From positions 3,534,001 through 3,598,000 of the forward strand of contig NZ_CP134399.1 of the NCBI RefSeq assembly GCF_002968295.1: a stretch of DNA of 64,000 nucleotides, read 5' to 3'. Both the position numbers and the translations under genes were made by a program. Below are positions 43,324-54,019 of the stretch, piece after piece. Position 1 is the stretch's first letter. Each line of letters opens with the position of its first letter. The DNA is from Mycobacterium sp. ITM-2016-00317. GTDB lineage: Bacteria > Actinomycetota > Actinomycetes > Mycobacteriales > Mycobacteriaceae. The notes under the pieces are model-generated. The model did no database searches. It saw only the letters and a list, made by a program, of their open reading frames with translations, and had not been told where the DNA came from.

Positions 43324-43992
43324 ATGACTGGTCCGTACCCGCCCCGATACGGCGCAGGACCAGCAGGCCCGCAGATGTATCCGGAGGGCTATCCCCCGCC
43401 CGGCTACCCGCCGATGGGGGCGCCCTATCCGGACGGCGGCCCCGCCGCGGCCTATCCGGGACCGCTGCCGCCGCCGGTGCAGTACCCCAAGCGCAAGCGC
43501 CCGTGGATCGTCGCGGCGGTCGCCGCAGTGGCCGTCGTCGCGCTGGTCGGCGTCGTCGCCGCCGTGGCGGTGAACTCGGGGCGCGACGACACCGCAGGGG
43601 CCGGCGTGCTGACCGAGTCCACGGCGCAGGCCGCGATCCAGAACTATCTGGACGCGTTGACCAACGGTGACGACGAAGCCGTCGCCCGGCACACGTTGTG
43701 CGGGCTGTTCGACTCGGTCAAGGAGCGGCGCTCGGATCTCGCGCTGGCGAATCTGTCCAGCGACGCGTTCCGCAAGCAGTACGAGACCGCCGAGGTGACC
43801 GCGATCGACAAGATGGTGCTGTCCTCGCCGACGCAGGCTCAGGTGCTGTTCACGATGCGGGTGGTGCCGGCGAGCGGCTCGTCACGCACGCAACCGCGCG
43901 AGGGTGACGAGCAGGCGGTGGCCCAGGTCCTCTCGATCGACGACGAGGTCCTGGTGTGCTCCTACCTGCCGCGCACCGCCGGGCAGTACTAG
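43324..43992 (+). CDS. Bitopic membrane protein with Pro/Tyr-rich N-terminus (Rv2203 orthologue)
   Basis: From ATG 43324, with GGGAG just upstream, it has 222 aa; an in-frame ATG at 43285 would add 13. The N-terminal about 50 residues are Pro/Gly/Tyr-rich (YPEGYPPPGYPPMGAPYP), cytoplasmic. A basic patch (KRKRP) precedes one helix (WIVAAVAAVAVVALVGVVAAVAV). The outer domain has VLTESTAQAAIQNYLDALTNGDDEAVARH, resembling the NTF2/DUF4878-like fold common in actinobacterial membrane proteins. TATAAG at 43259-43264 is a good -10 candidate. It converges on the Fe-S carrier gene with 1 base between stops. Confidence 0.85.
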   Translation: MTGPYPPRYGAGPAGPQMYPEGYPPPGYPPMGAPYPDGGPAAAYPGPLPPPVQYPKRKRPWIVAAVAAVAVVALVGVVAAVAVNSGRDDTAGAGVLTESTAQAAIQNYLDALTNGDDEAVARHTLCGLFDSVKERRSDLALANLSSDAFRKQYETAEVTAIDKMVLSSPTQAQVLFTMRVVPASGSSRTQPREGDEQAVAQVLSIDDEVLVCSYLPRTAGQY

Positions 43993-43993
43993 C

Positions 43994-44371
43994 TCAGTTG
44001 AACGAGTCGCCGCAGGCGCACGAGCCGGTGGCGTTCGGGTTGTCGATGGTGAAGCCCTGCTTCTCGATCGTGTCGACGAAGTCGATGACGGCGCCCTGCA
44101 CGTAGGGGGCGCTCATGCGGTCGACCGTCAGCCGGACACCGCTGAAGTCGACGATCAGGTCGCCGTCGAGGGCGCGGTCGTCGAAGAACAGGTTGTAGCG
44201 CAGGCCGGCGCAGCCACCGGGCTGGACGGCGATGCGCAGCGCCAGGTCGTCACGACCCTCCTGGTCGAGCAGCGCCTTGGCCTTCGTTGCCGCGGCATCC
44301 GTCAGGGTCACACCGTGTTGGGCGTCGGTGGCCGGGGCTGTCTGCACTGCCGACTCGTCCTGAACAGTCAT
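43994..44371 (-). CDS. erpA: HesB/IscA-type iron-sulfur carrier (ErpA-like, Rv2204c orthologue)
   Basis: A-type Fe-S carrier of 125 aa that delivers clusters to apo-enzymes. All three ligand Cys are present: one in VQPGGCAGLRYNLFFD and the pair in NATGSCACGDSF. A well-placed GGAG precedes ATG 44369-44371. Possible clients encoded within the window include LipA and QcrA, which is an inference from co-location only. Confidence 0.93.
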   Translation of the reverse strand: MTVQDESAVQTAPATDAQHGVTLTDAAATKAKALLDQEGRDDLALRIAVQPGGCAGLRYNLFFDDRALDGDLIVDFSGVRLTVDRMSAPYVQGAVIDFVDTIEKQGFTIDNPNATGSCACGDSFN

Positions 44372-44483
44372 GAAATCTCCTGTGTGGATATATGCGTGGT
44401 CGGGGCCGATGTGGGCCGAGACGGCCGCACGGGGTCTGACCCCACTGCCGTCAACGGTACCCCGTTGGCACGGTATTCCCCAT

Positions 44484-45542
44484 CTATCCCCAGCTTCCCG
44501 CCACGTGTGCGGTCAGTCCGGTGAGTTGGTCGGCGGCATCGTCGATCGCACGCTGGACCGATCCGGCGTACTCGGCGATCGAATGCGCCGCCGCGATCCC
44601 GGCGCTGTCGAGCGCCGACCGGTCCAGCGTGACCTGACCGGCCAGCACCAGCACCGGGATCCGGTGTGACCGGGCGCCTGCGGCCAGCGCGCTGACGACC
44701 TTGCCGTGCAGCGACTGGTCGTCGAAGCGGCCCTCGCCGGTGATGATCAGGTCGGCGGCGGCGATGTCGTCACCGAGGCCGGTGTGCTCGGCGATGATCG
44801 AGGCGCCGGATTCGCGCCGGGCGCCCAGGGCCAGCAGCGCCGCCCCGAGACCGCCGGGCCGCGCCGGCGCCGGGTTCGTCGGCGATCACCCGTCCGGCGA
44901 CCGCGTCGAGTTGCCGGGCCCAGTCGGTCAGCCGTTCTTCGAGGACGGCGACGGTGTCGGGGTCGGCGCCCTTCTGCGGTCCGAACACCGCGGCCGCCCC
45001 GTTCGGCCCGAGCAGCGGATGTTCGACGTCACTGGCGGCGATGAGCTCCACACCGGCGAGCAGGTCCCGCGCGGCGCCCAGTCCGCCGAGCGCCTCGACC
45101 ATGCCCCGGCCGCCGTCGGTGCAGCCGCTGCCGCCGAGGCCGACGACGATGCGACGGGCGCCGGCGGCGTGGGCGGCGGCGATCAGCTGCCCGACTCCCC
45201 TGCTGTGCGCGTCGAGCGCGGTACGCACGGTGGGCGGGCCGCCGAGCAAAGCCAGACCGCAGGCCTGCGCGCATTCGATGTACGCGGTGGCCGGCGCGGC
45301 GTCGTCGAACACCCACCGGGCCTCGACGTCGGCGTCGAGCGGTCCGGACACCGTCGCGGTGCGCACCTCGCCGAGCCGGCCAGCACCTCGACGAACCCGG
45401 GGCCGCCATCGGACTGCGGGGCCAGGGTCAGCGCGTCCTGCGGCCGCGATCGTTGCCAGCCCTCGGCGATGCACCGGGCCGCCTGCACCGCGGTCAGGCT
45501 GTCTCCGAAACAGTCGGGGGCGATGAGTATGGCTGTCACCAC
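44484..45542 (-). pseudogene. Glycerate kinase (GlxK family, Rv2205c orthologue), disrupted by two single-base indels
   Basis: Family GK-II-type glycerate kinase. GTG 45540-45542 starts [22 protein letters not shown]. The frame holds to FVEVLA, then near 45376-45382 one base is missing and the sequence continues in another frame as [16 protein letters not shown], through [17 protein letters not shown]. An extra base in the G-run 44856-44858 then returns it to the first frame ([13 protein letters not shown], then [22 protein letters not shown]), ending at 44484. Corrected length is about 352 aa, close to the M. tuberculosis protein. Both indels are in G/C runs, so error or recent inactivation are both possible. 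Confidence 0.85.
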
Positions 45543-45622
45543 GGCAGACTATGACCTCCGCCGGGCGGGCGCAGGTCGCCGTGGATTGGGTCGCCCGGCG
45601 GCCGAGAAGTAACCTGGCAGGC

Positions 45623-46309
45623 GTGAAACTGCTGGGCCGTAAGAACGACGACGCCGGGGACCCCGGGGATTCCGCTCCCCGTGCCGACAACAGCGCCGAG
45701 GCCGCGGCAGCCGCGGCGGCCGAACGCGCGAGGACGGCGCCCAAGGGCAAGCCGACGCCGAAGCGCAATCAGGCCGCCCGCAGGCGCGGTCCGGTCGCGC
45801 CCGCGCCGATGACATCCGCCGAGGCCAGGAAGCGCCGCAAAGAGATGCGCGGCCCGAAGCTGTCCCGTGAGGAGCGCAAGGCCGAGAAAGTGGTGCGGCG
45901 GGCCGAGATGTCGGAGCGCCGCGAACGGATGATGGCCGGCGAGGACGCCTACCTGCTCCCCCGTGACCGCGGGCCGGTCCGCCGCTACGTGCGCGACGTC
46001 GTGGATTCGCGGCGCAACCTGCTCGGGCTGTTCATGCCGTCGGCGCTGTTCCTGATCTTCGTGATGCTGGCGGTGCCGTCGGTGCAGGTGCAGGCGTTCC
46101 TGTCGCCGGCGATGCTGGTGCTGGTGCTGATCATGGTGATCGACGGCTTCTTCCTGGGGCGCAAGGTGAACCGGATGGCCGACGAGAAGTTCCCGGACAA
46201 CACCGAGACCGGCTGGAAGCTCGGCTTCTACGCCGCCAGCCGCGCCTCTCAGCTGCGCCGCATGCGTGCGCCGCGGCCGCAGGTCGAGCGCGGCACCCGC
46301 GTTGCGTGA
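45623..46309 (+). CDS. DUF3043 family membrane protein (Rv2206 orthologue)
   Basis: From GTG 45623 it has 228 aa. The first about 130 residues are highly charged, with Arg/Lys-rich stretches ([13 protein letters not shown] and [19 protein letters not shown]). [23 protein letters not shown], a family signature, leads into two helices ([18 protein letters not shown] and [20 protein letters not shown]), followed by a basic cytoplasmic tail. Function is unknown. Its stop overlaps the cobT GTG by 4 bases, so it may be co-translated with the cobalamin genes. Confidence 0.88.
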   Translation: MKLLGRKNDDAGDPGDSAPRADNSAEAAAAAAAERARTAPKGKPTPKRNQAARRRGPVAPAPMTSAEARKRRKEMRGPKLSREERKAEKVVRRAEMSERRERMMAGEDAYLLPRDRGPVRRYVRDVVDSRRNLLGLFMPSALFLIFVMLAVPSVQVQAFLSPAMLVLVLIMVIDGFFLGRKVNRMADEKFPDNTETGWKLGFYAASRASQLRRMRAPRPQVERGTRVA

Positions 46310-47361
46310 CGCCGGAGGTGGCGTACTTTCCTGACATCGCCGCGCCCGATCCCGATGCCGCGGAGGCCGCGCGGGTCCGGCAGACGGCGCTGACCAAACC
46401 GGTCGGCGCACTGGGACGCCTCGAAGACCTGTCGATCTGGGTGGCGGCGTGCCAGGGCGCGTGCCCGCCGAAGCAGTTCGAGCGGGCCCGGGTGGTGGTG
46501 TTCGCCGGGGACCACGGCGTGGCCGCGGCGGGGGTGTCGGCGTATCCCGCCGAGGTGACCGCCGCGATGGTGGCCAACATCGCCGCAGGCGGCGCCGCGG
46601 TGAACGTGCTCGCCGAGGTCGCGGGCGCCGGTGTGCGGATCGCCGACATGGCCGTCGACACCGCCGAGCCGTTGTCGGCGGCGATCGGCGCCGACAGGAT
46701 CCGGCGCTCCAGCGGCAACATCGCCGTCGAGGACGCGCTGACTCCCGACGAGGTGGTGCGGGCCGTCGATGCGGGCCGCCGGATCGCCGACGAAGAGGTG
46801 GACGCCGGCGCCGACCTGCTCATCGCCGGCGACATGGGCATCGGCAACACCACGCCTGCGACCACGCTGATCGCGGCGCTGACCGACACCGAACCGGTGG
46901 CCGTGGTGGGCCGCGGCACCGGCATCGACGACGCGGGCTGGGCCCGCAAGACCGCGGCGATCCGTGACGCGCTCTACCGCACCAGACGCCTGTCGGCCGA
47001 TCCGATCGCGCTGCTCAGAATCTGCGGCGGCGCCGATCTGGCCGCGATGACCGGCTTCCTCGCCCAGGCCGCCGTGCGCCGCACCCCGGTGCTGCTGGAC
47101 GGGGTGGTGGTGACGGCCGCGGCGCTGGCCGCCGAACGCCTCGCGCCGGGAGCGCGGCTGTGGTGGCAGGCCGGGCACCGCTCCACCGAACCGGCGCACA
47201 CGCTGGCGCTGCGCCATCTGGACCTGGAGCCGATCGTCGACTTGGGGATGCGTCTCGGCGAGGGGTCGGGCGCGCTGGTCGCGCTGCCGGTGCTGCGCGC
47301 CGCGGTCGCGGTCCTGGCGTCGATGGCGACGTTCGAGGAAGCCGGGATCCCCGGAGAATAG
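46306..47361 (+). CDS. cobT: Nicotinate-nucleotide--dimethylbenzimidazole phosphoribosyltransferase CobT
   Basis: Activates the lower ligand of cobalamin as alpha-ribazole phosphate. It is 351 aa from GTG 46306, which overlaps the preceding stop by 4 bases. Motifs: [15 protein letters not shown] at the N-terminus, [35 protein letters not shown] and [16 protein letters not shown]. The catalytic Glu is probably in the segment [20 protein letters not shown]. cobS follows after 7 bp, forming a nucleotide-loop assembly pair. Confidence 0.95.
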   Translation: MTPEVAYFPDIAAPDPDAAEAARVRQTALTKPVGALGRLEDLSIWVAACQGACPPKQFERARVVVFAGDHGVAAAGVSAYPAEVTAAMVANIAAGGAAVNVLAEVAGAGVRIADMAVDTAEPLSAAIGADRIRRSSGNIAVEDALTPDEVVRAVDAGRRIADEEVDAGADLLIAGDMGIGNTTPATTLIAALTDTEPVAVVGRGTGIDDAGWARKTAAIRDALYRTRRLSADPIALLRICGGADLAAMTGFLAQAAVRRTPVLLDGVVVTAAALAAERLAPGARLWWQAGHRSTEPAHTLALRHLDLEPIVDLGMRLGEGSGALVALPVLRAAVAVLASMATFEEAGIPGE

Positions 47362-47368
47362 GCGTGCC

Positions 47369-48100
47369 GTGATCCGTTCGGTGGTGGGGGCTTTCGCGTT
47401 CGCGACGGTACTTCCGGTGCCACTGCGGGTGTCGGCGAACGCCGGCCGCGGGGTGTTGAGTGCGCTCCCGGTCGCCGGCGCGGCGCTGGGCGCCGTGGCC
47501 GCCGCGGTACTGGCCGCCGGTTTCTGGGCGTTCGGCGACGGCAGCGCGCTGGCCGGGGTGTTGGCGGTCGCAGTGCTGCTACTGGCCACCCGCGGCCTGC
47601 ACATCGACGGGCTGGCCGACACTGTCGACGGGCTGGGGTGCTACGGCCCGCCCGAGCGGGCGCTGGCGGTGATGCGCGACGGCACCGCGGGCCCGTTCGG
47701 GGTTGCCGCCGTGGCGGTGACGATCCTGGTGCAGTCCCTGGCATTCGCGCAGTCCGGGTGGCCTGCGCTGCTGGTGGCCGTGGTGGCGGGCCGGGTGGCC
47801 GTGGTGCTCGCGTGCCGCCGTTCGGTCCCGGCGGCCGCGGGCAGCACCCTCGGCGCCCTGGTGGCGGGCACTCAGCCGCGCTGGGTGGTCGCGGGCTGGG
47901 CGCTCGCCGTCGCGGCCGCCGCGATACCGGTCGGGCCGCAGCCGTGGCAGGGCCCATTGGTCGTGGTCCTGGCGCTGGCGTGCAGTGCGGCGCTGGTCGC
48001 GCACTGTGTGCGCAGGTTCGGTGGCATCACCGGCGACGTGCTCGGCGCCGCCGTCGAGGTGACCGCCACGATCGTCGCCGTCGGGCTGGCCGTCGGCTAG
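47369..48100 (+). CDS. cobS: Adenosylcobinamide-GDP ribazoletransferase CobS
   Basis: Polytopic membrane enzyme that joins adenosylcobinamide-GDP to alpha-ribazole (phosphate). It is 243 aa with six to seven helices and the metal-binding motif [18 protein letters not shown]. The start is GTG 47369. The gene ends tail to tail with ilvE, sharing the palindrome CTAG (48097-48100), which supplies the stop codon of both genes. Confidence 0.94.
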   Translation: MIRSVVGAFAFATVLPVPLRVSANAGRGVLSALPVAGAALGAVAAAVLAAGFWAFGDGSALAGVLAVAVLLLATRGLHIDGLADTVDGLGCYGPPERALAVMRDGTAGPFGVAAVAVTILVQSLAFAQSGWPALLVAVVAGRVAVVLACRRSVPAAAGSTLGALVAGTQPRWVVAGWALAVAAAAIPVGPQPWQGPLVVVLALACSAALVAHCVRRFGGITGDVLGAAVEVTATIVAVGLAVG

Positions 48101-49200
48101 GACAGCCGCGCCATCCAGCCGTGCGTGTCGGCGAAGGTGCCGCGCTGGATGCCGGTCAGGGTGTCGCGCAGCGCCATGGTGATCTCGCCCGGTTCGCCGT
48201 CGGCGATGGTGAACTCGCCGTCGCCGTGCTTGACGTGGGAGACCGGGGTGATCACCGCGGCGGTCCCGCAGGCGAAGACCTCGGTGATCTCACCGGCAGC
48301 GGCCTTCTTCTGCCACTCGTCGACGTCGATCTTGCGCTCCTCGACCGCGAAGCCGGCGTCGGCAGCCAGCTGCAGCAACGAATTCCGGGTGATTCCGGGC
48401 AGCAGTGAGCCGGACAGCTCGGGGGTGACCAGCCGGGCGCTGCCGCCGCTGCCGAGCACGAAGAACAGGTTCATGCCGCCCATTTCCTCGACGTAGCGGC
48501 GTTCGATCGCGTCCAGCCACACCACCTGATCGCACCCGTTCGCGGCGGCCTCGGCCTGCGCGAGCAGCGAGGCCGCGTAGTTGCCGCCGAACTTGGCGGC
48601 GCCGGTGCCGCCCGGCGAGGCCCGCACGTACTCGTGCGAGAGCCACACGCTGACCGGCTTGATGCCGCGCGGGAAGTAGGCCCCGGCAGGCGATGCGATG
48701 ACCAGGTAGCGGTATTCGTCGGCCGGACGCACTCCCAGACCCGGTTCGGTGGCGATGATGAACGGCCGCAGGTACAGCGATTCCTCGCCGCCGGCGGGCG
48801 GCACCCACTGCTCGTCGACGGCGATCAGCCGGCGCAGCGACTCGATGAACACCTCGTCGGGCAGTTCGGGGATCGCCAGCCTGCGCGCCGAGGAACGCAG
48901 CCGCGCCGCGTTGGCCTCCGGGCGGAACGACACGATCGAACCGTCGGCCCAGCGGTAGGCCTTCAGCCCTTCGAAGACCTCCTGCGCGTAGTGCAGGACG
49001 ATCGCCGACGGGTCGAGTTCGATCGGGCCGTAGGGGATCACCCGGGCGTCGTGCCAGCCCTTGTCGGCGGTGTAGTCGATCGACACCATGTGGTCGGTGT
49101 GGAACTTGCCGAAGCCGGGGTTGCCCAGGATCTCGGCGCGTACCTCGTCGCTCGCCGGATTCGCATTGCGATCGACGGTGAACTCGAGGCTTTCAGTCAT
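48097..49200 (-). CDS. ilvE: Branched-chain-amino-acid aminotransferase IlvE
   Basis: Fold-type IV PLP enzyme that makes Leu, Ile and Val from their keto acids. It is 367 aa. The N-terminus is [38 protein letters not shown] follows, and the PLP lysine is in [28 protein letters not shown] and [15 protein letters not shown] are the substrate and phosphate-binding regions. It is monocistronic; the 47-bp gap to gcvT shows no terminator. Confidence 0.96.
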   Translation of the reverse strand: MTESLEFTVDRNANPASDEVRAEILGNPGFGKFHTDHMVSIDYTADKGWHDARVIPYGPIELDPSAIVLHYAQEVFEGLKAYRWADGSIVSFRPEANAARLRSSARRLAIPELPDEVFIESLRRLIAVDEQWVPPAGGEESLYLRPFIIATEPGLGVRPADEYRYLVIASPAGAYFPRGIKPVSVWLSHEYVRASPGGTGAAKFGGNYAASLLAQAEAAANGCDQVVWLDAIERRYVEEMGGMNLFFVLGSGGSARLVTPELSGSLLPGITRNSLLQLAADAGFAVEERKIDVDEWQKKAAAGEITEVFACGTAAVITPVSHVKHGDGEFTIADGEPGEITMALRDTLTGIQRGTFADTHGWMARLS

Positions 49201-49247
49201 GCAGGCGATTCTATAACCCGGCGGCGAACGGTTTTTCGGGTGCGGCC

Positions 49248-50345
49248 CTAGCGGGTGCGGGTGTCGACGAACGGCGGCTTGACCACTTCACATTCGATGC
49301 GGCGGCCGCGGACGTCGACGGCGACCTGCGCACCGTCGGCGACATCGGCCGCGGTGTCGATCAGCGCCAGCGCGATCCCGACTTTCAAAGTGGGCGAGAA
49401 GGTTCCGGAGGTGGTGCGGCCGACCTCGGTCTCCCCGTCGAGCACGGTCAGGTCCGGGCGCAGCACGCCGCGCCCGAGCGCGCGCAGCCCGCGCAGGGTG
49501 CGGCGCGGGCAGGCCGCCTTCTCCGCGAGAAGCGCGTCGCGGCCCCAGAACGTGTCCTTCTTCCAGCCGATCGCCCAACCGCAGCGCGCCTGCAGCGGCG
49601 AGATGTCCAGTGACAGCTCGTGACCGTGCAGCGGATAGCCCATCTCGGTGCGCAGCGTGTCGCGGGCGCCCAGCCCGGCGGGTTCTCCCCCGGCCGCCCG
49701 CACGCCCTCGAGCAGCGCGTCGAACACGACCTCGGCCCGGTCCCAGGGCGGCAGCAGCTCGTAGCCGTGTTCGCCGGTGTAGCCGGTCCGGCAGACCCGC
49801 ACCTCGACGCCGTTGAACTCGGCGTCGGCGTAGCCCATGTAGTCCATGTCGGTCGGCAGCCCGAGACCCCCGACCACATCGGCGGACCGGGGTCCCTGGA
49901 CCGCGAGGACCGCCCGGGACCGGTGCTCGTCGGTGATGGTCAGCCCGTCGGGTGCGCGGTCCTGCAGCGCGGCGACGACGGCCGCGGTGTTGGCCGCGTT
50001 GGGCACCAGGAAGATCTCCTCGTCGGAGACGAAGTAGGCGATCAGGTCGTCGATCACCCCGCCGTCGTCGGTGCAGCACAGCGTGTACTGGGCCTTGCCG
50101 GGACCGATCCGGCACAGGTCGTTGGTGAACGCCGAGTTCACGTACTCGGCCGCCCCCGGACCCTTCACCAGGGCCTTGCCCAGGTGGCTGACGTCGAACA
50201 ACCCGACGGTGGTGCGGGTCGCGGTGTGCTCGGCCACGGTGCCGGCATAGGACACCGGCATCGACCAGCCGCCGAACTCGGCGAAGGTCGCGCCGAGTTC
50301 ACGGTGACGGTTCTCCAGGGGCCCGGCCAGCAAGTTGTCGCTCAC
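49248..50345 (-). CDS. gcvT: Glycine cleavage system T protein (aminomethyltransferase) GcvT
   Basis: Tetrahydrofolate-dependent aminomethyltransferase of the glycine cleavage system. GTG 50343-50345 ([19 protein letters not shown]) gives 365 aa and aligns with the M. tuberculosis start as remembered; a GTG four codons upstream is possible. Motifs: [58 protein letters not shown] and [15 protein letters not shown]. The other gcv genes are not in this window. The adenylate cyclase gene found between gcvT and the aminopeptidase gene in M. tuberculosis is missing; only 41 bp separate the divergent starts here. Confidence 0.95.
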   Translation of the reverse strand: MSDNLLAGPLENRHRELGATFAEFGGWSMPVSYAGTVAEHTATRTTVGLFDVSHLGKALVKGPGAAEYVNSAFTNDLCRIGPGKAQYTLCCTDDGGVIDDLIAYFVSDEEIFLVPNAANTAAVVAALQDRAPDGLTITDEHRSRAVLAVQGPRSADVVGGLGLPTDMDYMGYADAEFNGVEVRVCRTGYTGEHGYELLPPWDRAEVVFDALLEGVRAAGGEPAGLGARDTLRTEMGYPLHGHELSLDISPLQARCGWAIGWKKDTFWGRDALLAEKAACPRRTLRGLRALGRGVLRPDLTVLDGETEVGRTTSGTFSPTLKVGIALALIDTAADVADGAQVAVDVRGRRIECEVVKPPFVDTRTR

Positions 50346-50386
50346 GGCGAACCACACTAGTAGCCCAGTGGCTAGGGTGAACCTCC

Positions 50387-51907
50387 GTGAGCACCTCAGT
50401 CGGTTACCAGTCCCCTGTCGTCACGGTCGCCGGCGCGCTGCCCGAGCGCGACGCCGACTCGTCGGTCCTGATCGTGCCCGTCGTCAGCGACGGCGAGGGC
50501 GCCGATGCCCGCGCCACGGTGGTGGCCAGCCCGCATCTGCCCGCCGACGCCGTCGCCGAGATCGAGACGGCGCTGCACGCGCTCGGCGCCAAGGGCGGCA
50601 GCGAGCAGTTGACCCGCGTCGTGGTGCCGGGGCTGCCGGTGGCCAGCGTGCTGACCGTGGGGCTGGGCAAGAGCCGCGACGACTGGCCGGCCGAGACGAT
50701 CCGGCGGGCCGCCGGTGCGGCGGCGCGGTCGCTGTCGGGGGTCGAGTCGGTGGTCACCACGCTCTCGGAGCTCGATCTGGAGGGCGCCGTCGAGGGCCTC
50801 ATCCTGGGCGCCTACCGGTTCTCGGACTTCCGCAGCGAGAAGACCGCGCCCAAGGATGCGGGTCTGCGCTCCATCACCGTCCTGGCCGCCGACACGGCAG
50901 CGGCGACCGAGGCCGCCGCCCGCGCGGAGGCCGTTGCCACCGCGGTGGCCACCGCCCGCGACCTCGTCAACACCCCGCCCAGTCACCTCTACCCCGACGA
51001 ATTCGCTTTGCGGGCAAGGACTCTGGGCGAAGCCGTCGGCCTCGAAGTGGAGGTGCTCGACGAGGAGGCGCTGGAACGCGACGGCTACGGCGGGATCGTC
51101 GGCGTGGGCAAGGGCTCGGCACGCCCACCGCGGCTGGTGCGGCTGGCCCACCGCGGCGGCGGCAGCGACGGCAAGAAGGTCGCCCTGGTGGGCAAGGGCA
51201 TCACGTTCGACACCGGCGGCATCTCGATCAAGCCTGCGGCCAACATGCACCACATGACCTCGGACATGGGTGGCGCGGCGGCGGTGATCGCGACGGTCGT
51301 GCTGGCGGCACGCCGGCAACTGCCCGTCGACGTCGTCGCGTACGTGCCGATGGCCGAGAACATGCCGTCCGCAAACGCTCAGCGGCCCGGCGACGTGCTG
51401 ACCCAGTACGGCGGCACCACCGTGGAGGTACTCAACACCGACGCCGAGGGCCGGCTGATCCTGGCCGACGCGATCGCACGGGCCTGCGAGGACGAACCCG
51501 ACTACCTGATCGAGACCTCGACGCTGACCGGCGCGCAGACCGTCGCACTCGGCGCGCGCACCCCGGGCGTGATGGGCAGTGACGAGTTCCGCGACCGCGT
51601 GGCGGGAATCTCGCAGGCGGTCGGCGAGAACGCGTGGCCGATGCCGCTACCCGAGGAACTCAAGGACGACCTCAAGTCCACGGTCGCCGACCTGGCCAAC
51701 GTCAGCGGGTCGCGGTTCGCGGGCATGCTGGTGGCCGGCACCTACCTGCGCGAGTTCGTCGCCGACGGAGTCCAGTGGGCGCACATCGACATCGCCGCGC
51801 CCGCCTACAACACCGGCGGGCCGTGGGGCTACACGCCCAAGGGCGGCACCGGTGTCCCGACGCGCACGATGTTCGCGGTGCTCGAAGACATCTCGGCGAA
51901 CGGCTGA
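50387..51907 (+). CDS. pepB: Leucyl aminopeptidase (M17 family, PepA/PepB)
   Basis: Cytosolic di-metal aminopeptidase releasing N-terminal Leu-type residues. It is 506 aa from GTG 50387. The N-terminal domain is followed by the catalytic M17 domain: [20 protein letters not shown] with the catalytic Lys and Asp ligand, [35 protein letters not shown], and the signature [13 protein letters not shown]. The C-terminus [24 protein letters not shown] is typical. It converges on the ephD-like gene with a 7-bp gap. Confidence 0.95.
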   Translation: MSTSVGYQSPVVTVAGALPERDADSSVLIVPVVSDGEGADARATVVASPHLPADAVAEIETALHALGAKGGSEQLTRVVVPGLPVASVLTVGLGKSRDDWPAETIRRAAGAAARSLSGVESVVTTLSELDLEGAVEGLILGAYRFSDFRSEKTAPKDAGLRSITVLAADTAAATEAAARAEAVATAVATARDLVNTPPSHLYPDEFALRARTLGEAVGLEVEVLDEEALERDGYGGIVGVGKGSARPPRLVRLAHRGGGSDGKKVALVGKGITFDTGGISIKPAANMHHMTSDMGGAAAVIATVVLAARRQLPVDVVAYVPMAENMPSANAQRPGDVLTQYGGTTVEVLNTDAEGRLILADAIARACEDEPDYLIETSTLTGAQTVALGARTPGVMGSDEFRDRVAGISQAVGENAWPMPLPEELKDDLKSTVADLANVSGSRFAGMLVAGTYLREFVADGVQWAHIDIAAPAYNTGGPWGYTPKGGTGVPTRTMFAVLEDISANG

Positions 51908-51914
51908 GCTTGTC

Positions 51915-53489
51915 TCACATGATGTTTCCGCCACGGGCGGTGCTTCGCATCACCTGCGGGAAGGCGTGGGAGACGCCGTAGACGAGGTAGGCCTCGGCGG
52001 TGACCGGCCGGACGGGTTTGTTCTTCTTCACCGCGGCGACGATCGCGGCGGCCACCTTGTCCGGGCCGACGCGGCGCACCGCGAAGCCCCGGCGCACCCG
52101 CGCCCGGATGGTCTCCGTGTCGTAGCTGCGCGCTTCGGGCAGCGAGAACCGGGTGGCGTCCACGATGTTGGTGCCGATGATCCCGGGACAGATCGTGGTG
52201 ACCCCGATACCGGCCGAATCCAGTTCTGCGCGTAGGCAATCGGAGAACATGTAGACGGCGGCCTTGGAGGTGCAGTAGGCGTTCATCACGTTGACCGGCG
52301 TGTAGGACGCCATCGACGCGACGTTGACGATGTGCCCGCCGGTGCCGCGCTCGACCAGACGCTTACCCCACGACCGGCACCCGTTGACCACGCCGCCGAA
52401 GTTGATGTCCAGCACGCGGTCGAACTCCTCGGCGGGGGTGTCGAGGAAGAATCCCGCGTGCCCGACGCCGGCGTTGTTGACCACGATGTCGGGCACGCCG
52501 TGCTCAGCGGACACCCGCTCGGCCATGTCCTCGACCGCCGCGGCGTCGGACACGTCCGCGGTGTAGCTGTGCGCCGCGGCGCCGACGGCGGCGACCAGCC
52601 GGGCGGTCTCCTCCAGGCCTGCGGTGTCGACGTCGCTGAGCACCAGGTCGGCACCCTCGCGGGCGAACGCGAGCGCGGTCTCGCGGCCGATGCCGCTGGC
52701 GGCGCCGGTCACCGCGACCAGCGTGTCACCGAAAGCCTTGCGGTGCCTGCCGACTTCGGCGCGGCGCAGTTCCCGCGCGGCCGGGGCGCCGCCGAGGTGG
52801 TCGGCCAGCTCGGTGACCGAGCGGGCGAACAGGCGCGGGTGCGAGGCGGCGGTGACGGGTCCGGTCGTAACCTCGCGCCGCCACAGCCGCGGCACCCGGG
52901 CCTGCAGGTCGTTGTAGTCGCGGGCGTCGGCGGAGGCGGCGATCAGTTGCACCGGGACGTCCACACGCACACGAGATGGTGCCGCGGACCCCAGGTTGGC
53001 CCGATAGGGCTTCACGATGACCAGTTCGGGCGCCAGCCGTGCCAGCCGGCCCGCGCCGCGCAGGAACCGGCCCGGGCCGCTCAGCGCGGTGCGCAGCTGC
53101 TCGACGGCGTCCGCGGGCCCCGACACCGACGTGAACGACGCGACGTGCGCGTCGGGACGCTGCAGGTACTCCCACACCCCGGTGGCGCCCCAGCCGTCGG
53201 CGAGCACGTGCACCGCCGTGTCGCCGTCCACAACGGCCGCGAAGTCGTCGGCGTAGCGCGACAGCGCATACGCCGAGGTCTGGTCGGGCGCACCCGATTC
53301 GCCCGCCCCGCGCAGGTCGTAGCGCACGATCCGGAACCGGTCGGTCAGCAGTTCCACCACGGAATCCCACACCCGATGAGTGCCGCCCAGTCCGTGCACC
53401 AGCACGAGCGTCGGGCCGCCGGGATCGCCCTGTTCGAAGACCGCGATCCGGACACCGTCACTGCTCTGGACGAAGCGCTGGCTGCTCAC
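51915..53489 (-). CDS. ephD: EphD-like fusion: degenerate alpha/beta-hydrolase domain plus short-chain dehydrogenase
   Basis: From GTG 53487-53489 it has 524 aa, about 70 shorter than M. tuberculosis EphD as I recall it, mostly through loss of cap-domain sequence. The N-terminal alpha/beta-hydrolase fold keeps [10 protein letters not shown], but the expected HGFP is HGLG, the nucleophile motif HDWG reads DGWG, and the GHFS-type histidine segment reads [10 protein letters not shown]. The epoxide hydrolase triad therefore looks lost. The C-terminal SDR domain is intact: cofactor loop [18 protein letters not shown], and YCTSKAA with catalytic Tyr and Lys. EphD orthologues act in mycolic-acid/epoxide metabolism; here a dehydrogenase-only role is inferred. 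Confidence 0.85.
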   Translation of the reverse strand: MSSQRFVQSSDGVRIAVFEQGDPGGPTLVLVHGLGGTHRVWDSVVELLTDRFRIVRYDLRGAGESGAPDQTSAYALSRYADDFAAVVDGDTAVHVLADGWGATGVWEYLQRPDAHVASFTSVSGPADAVEQLRTALSGPGRFLRGAGRLARLAPELVIVKPYRANLGSAAPSRVRVDVPVQLIAASADARDYNDLQARVPRLWRREVTTGPVTAASHPRLFARSVTELADHLGGAPAARELRRAEVGRHRKAFGDTLVAVTGAASGIGRETALAFAREGADLVLSDVDTAGLEETARLVAAVGAAAHSYTADVSDAAAVEDMAERVSAEHGVPDIVVNNAGVGHAGFFLDTPAEEFDRVLDINFGGVVNGCRSWGKRLVERGTGGHIVNVASMASYTPVNVMNAYCTSKAAVYMFSDCLRAELDSAGIGVTTICPGIIGTNIVDATRFSLPEARSYDTETIRARVRRGFAVRRVGPDKVAAAIVAAVKKNKPVRPVTAEAYLVYGVSHAFPQVMRSTARGGNIM

Positions 53490-53509
53490 GAGCGGACAGT
53501 ACCGGGTGG

Positions 53510-53860
53510 TCAGCCTTCGAGATCTTCGCGCAGGGCCCGCTTGCGCTCGATGCGCCTGCGGGCGTCGTAATCGCGCATGCGCTGCGGGTAGCCGACCTTC
53601 TGCACGTCGTAGACGGGGATCTTCAACCGGTCCGAGAGCCGCCGGGCGCCGGAGTGCCCGCCCGCCTTGCGCCGGGTCCATTCCCCGTCGGCGGCAACGA
53701 GCACCACGGTCACATCCGTGACCGTGGTCTTGGGTTCGACGTAGGCCTCCACGCCGTGATGCTCGGCGACCCACTGCTGCAGATACCGAAGATCGGCAGC
53801 GGGATCGCTGGTCGCCGTGGCCCCGCGACGCCGACCGCGGAGTCTGTCGAACAGTCCCAC
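53510..53860 (-). CDS. Small conserved hypothetical protein
   Basis: A 116-aa protein from GTG 53858-53860, preceded by AAGGAG; an ATG at 53885-53887 would add nine residues. The N-terminus [13 protein letters not shown] is basic. The middle, [41 protein letters not shown], looks like an alpha/beta fold, and the C-terminus [38 protein letters not shown] is a long charged helix. No motif is recognised. It lies just upstream of the ephD-like gene on the same strand (20-bp gap), so the two may be co-transcribed, and it is divergent from dlaT. Confidence 0.78.
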   Translation of the reverse strand: MGLFDRLRGRRRGATATSDPAADLRYLQQWVAEHHGVEAYVEPKTTVTDVTVVLVAADGEWTRRKAGGHSGARRLSDRLKIPVYDVQKVGYPQRMRDYDARRRIERKRALREDLEG

Positions 53861-54019
53861 CTGGACTGGCTCCTTCCGGCGATGCACTCACAAAAGCGTC
53901 ATTTCGATAGTGCCAGAGCTTTCATGGTGGCCGTCCGCGGCGAAACGTCACACGGACATGACAGGATGGGACGCGACACTTCAGAGACTGCGCCGACCGT
54001 ACAAGGGAGCCACGACACT

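Noticed and set aside
44770..45768. A single 332-codon frame as a complete glycerate kinase
   Set aside because: It contains only the middle part of the enzyme; the true N- and C-termini are in another frame, as the family motifs show.
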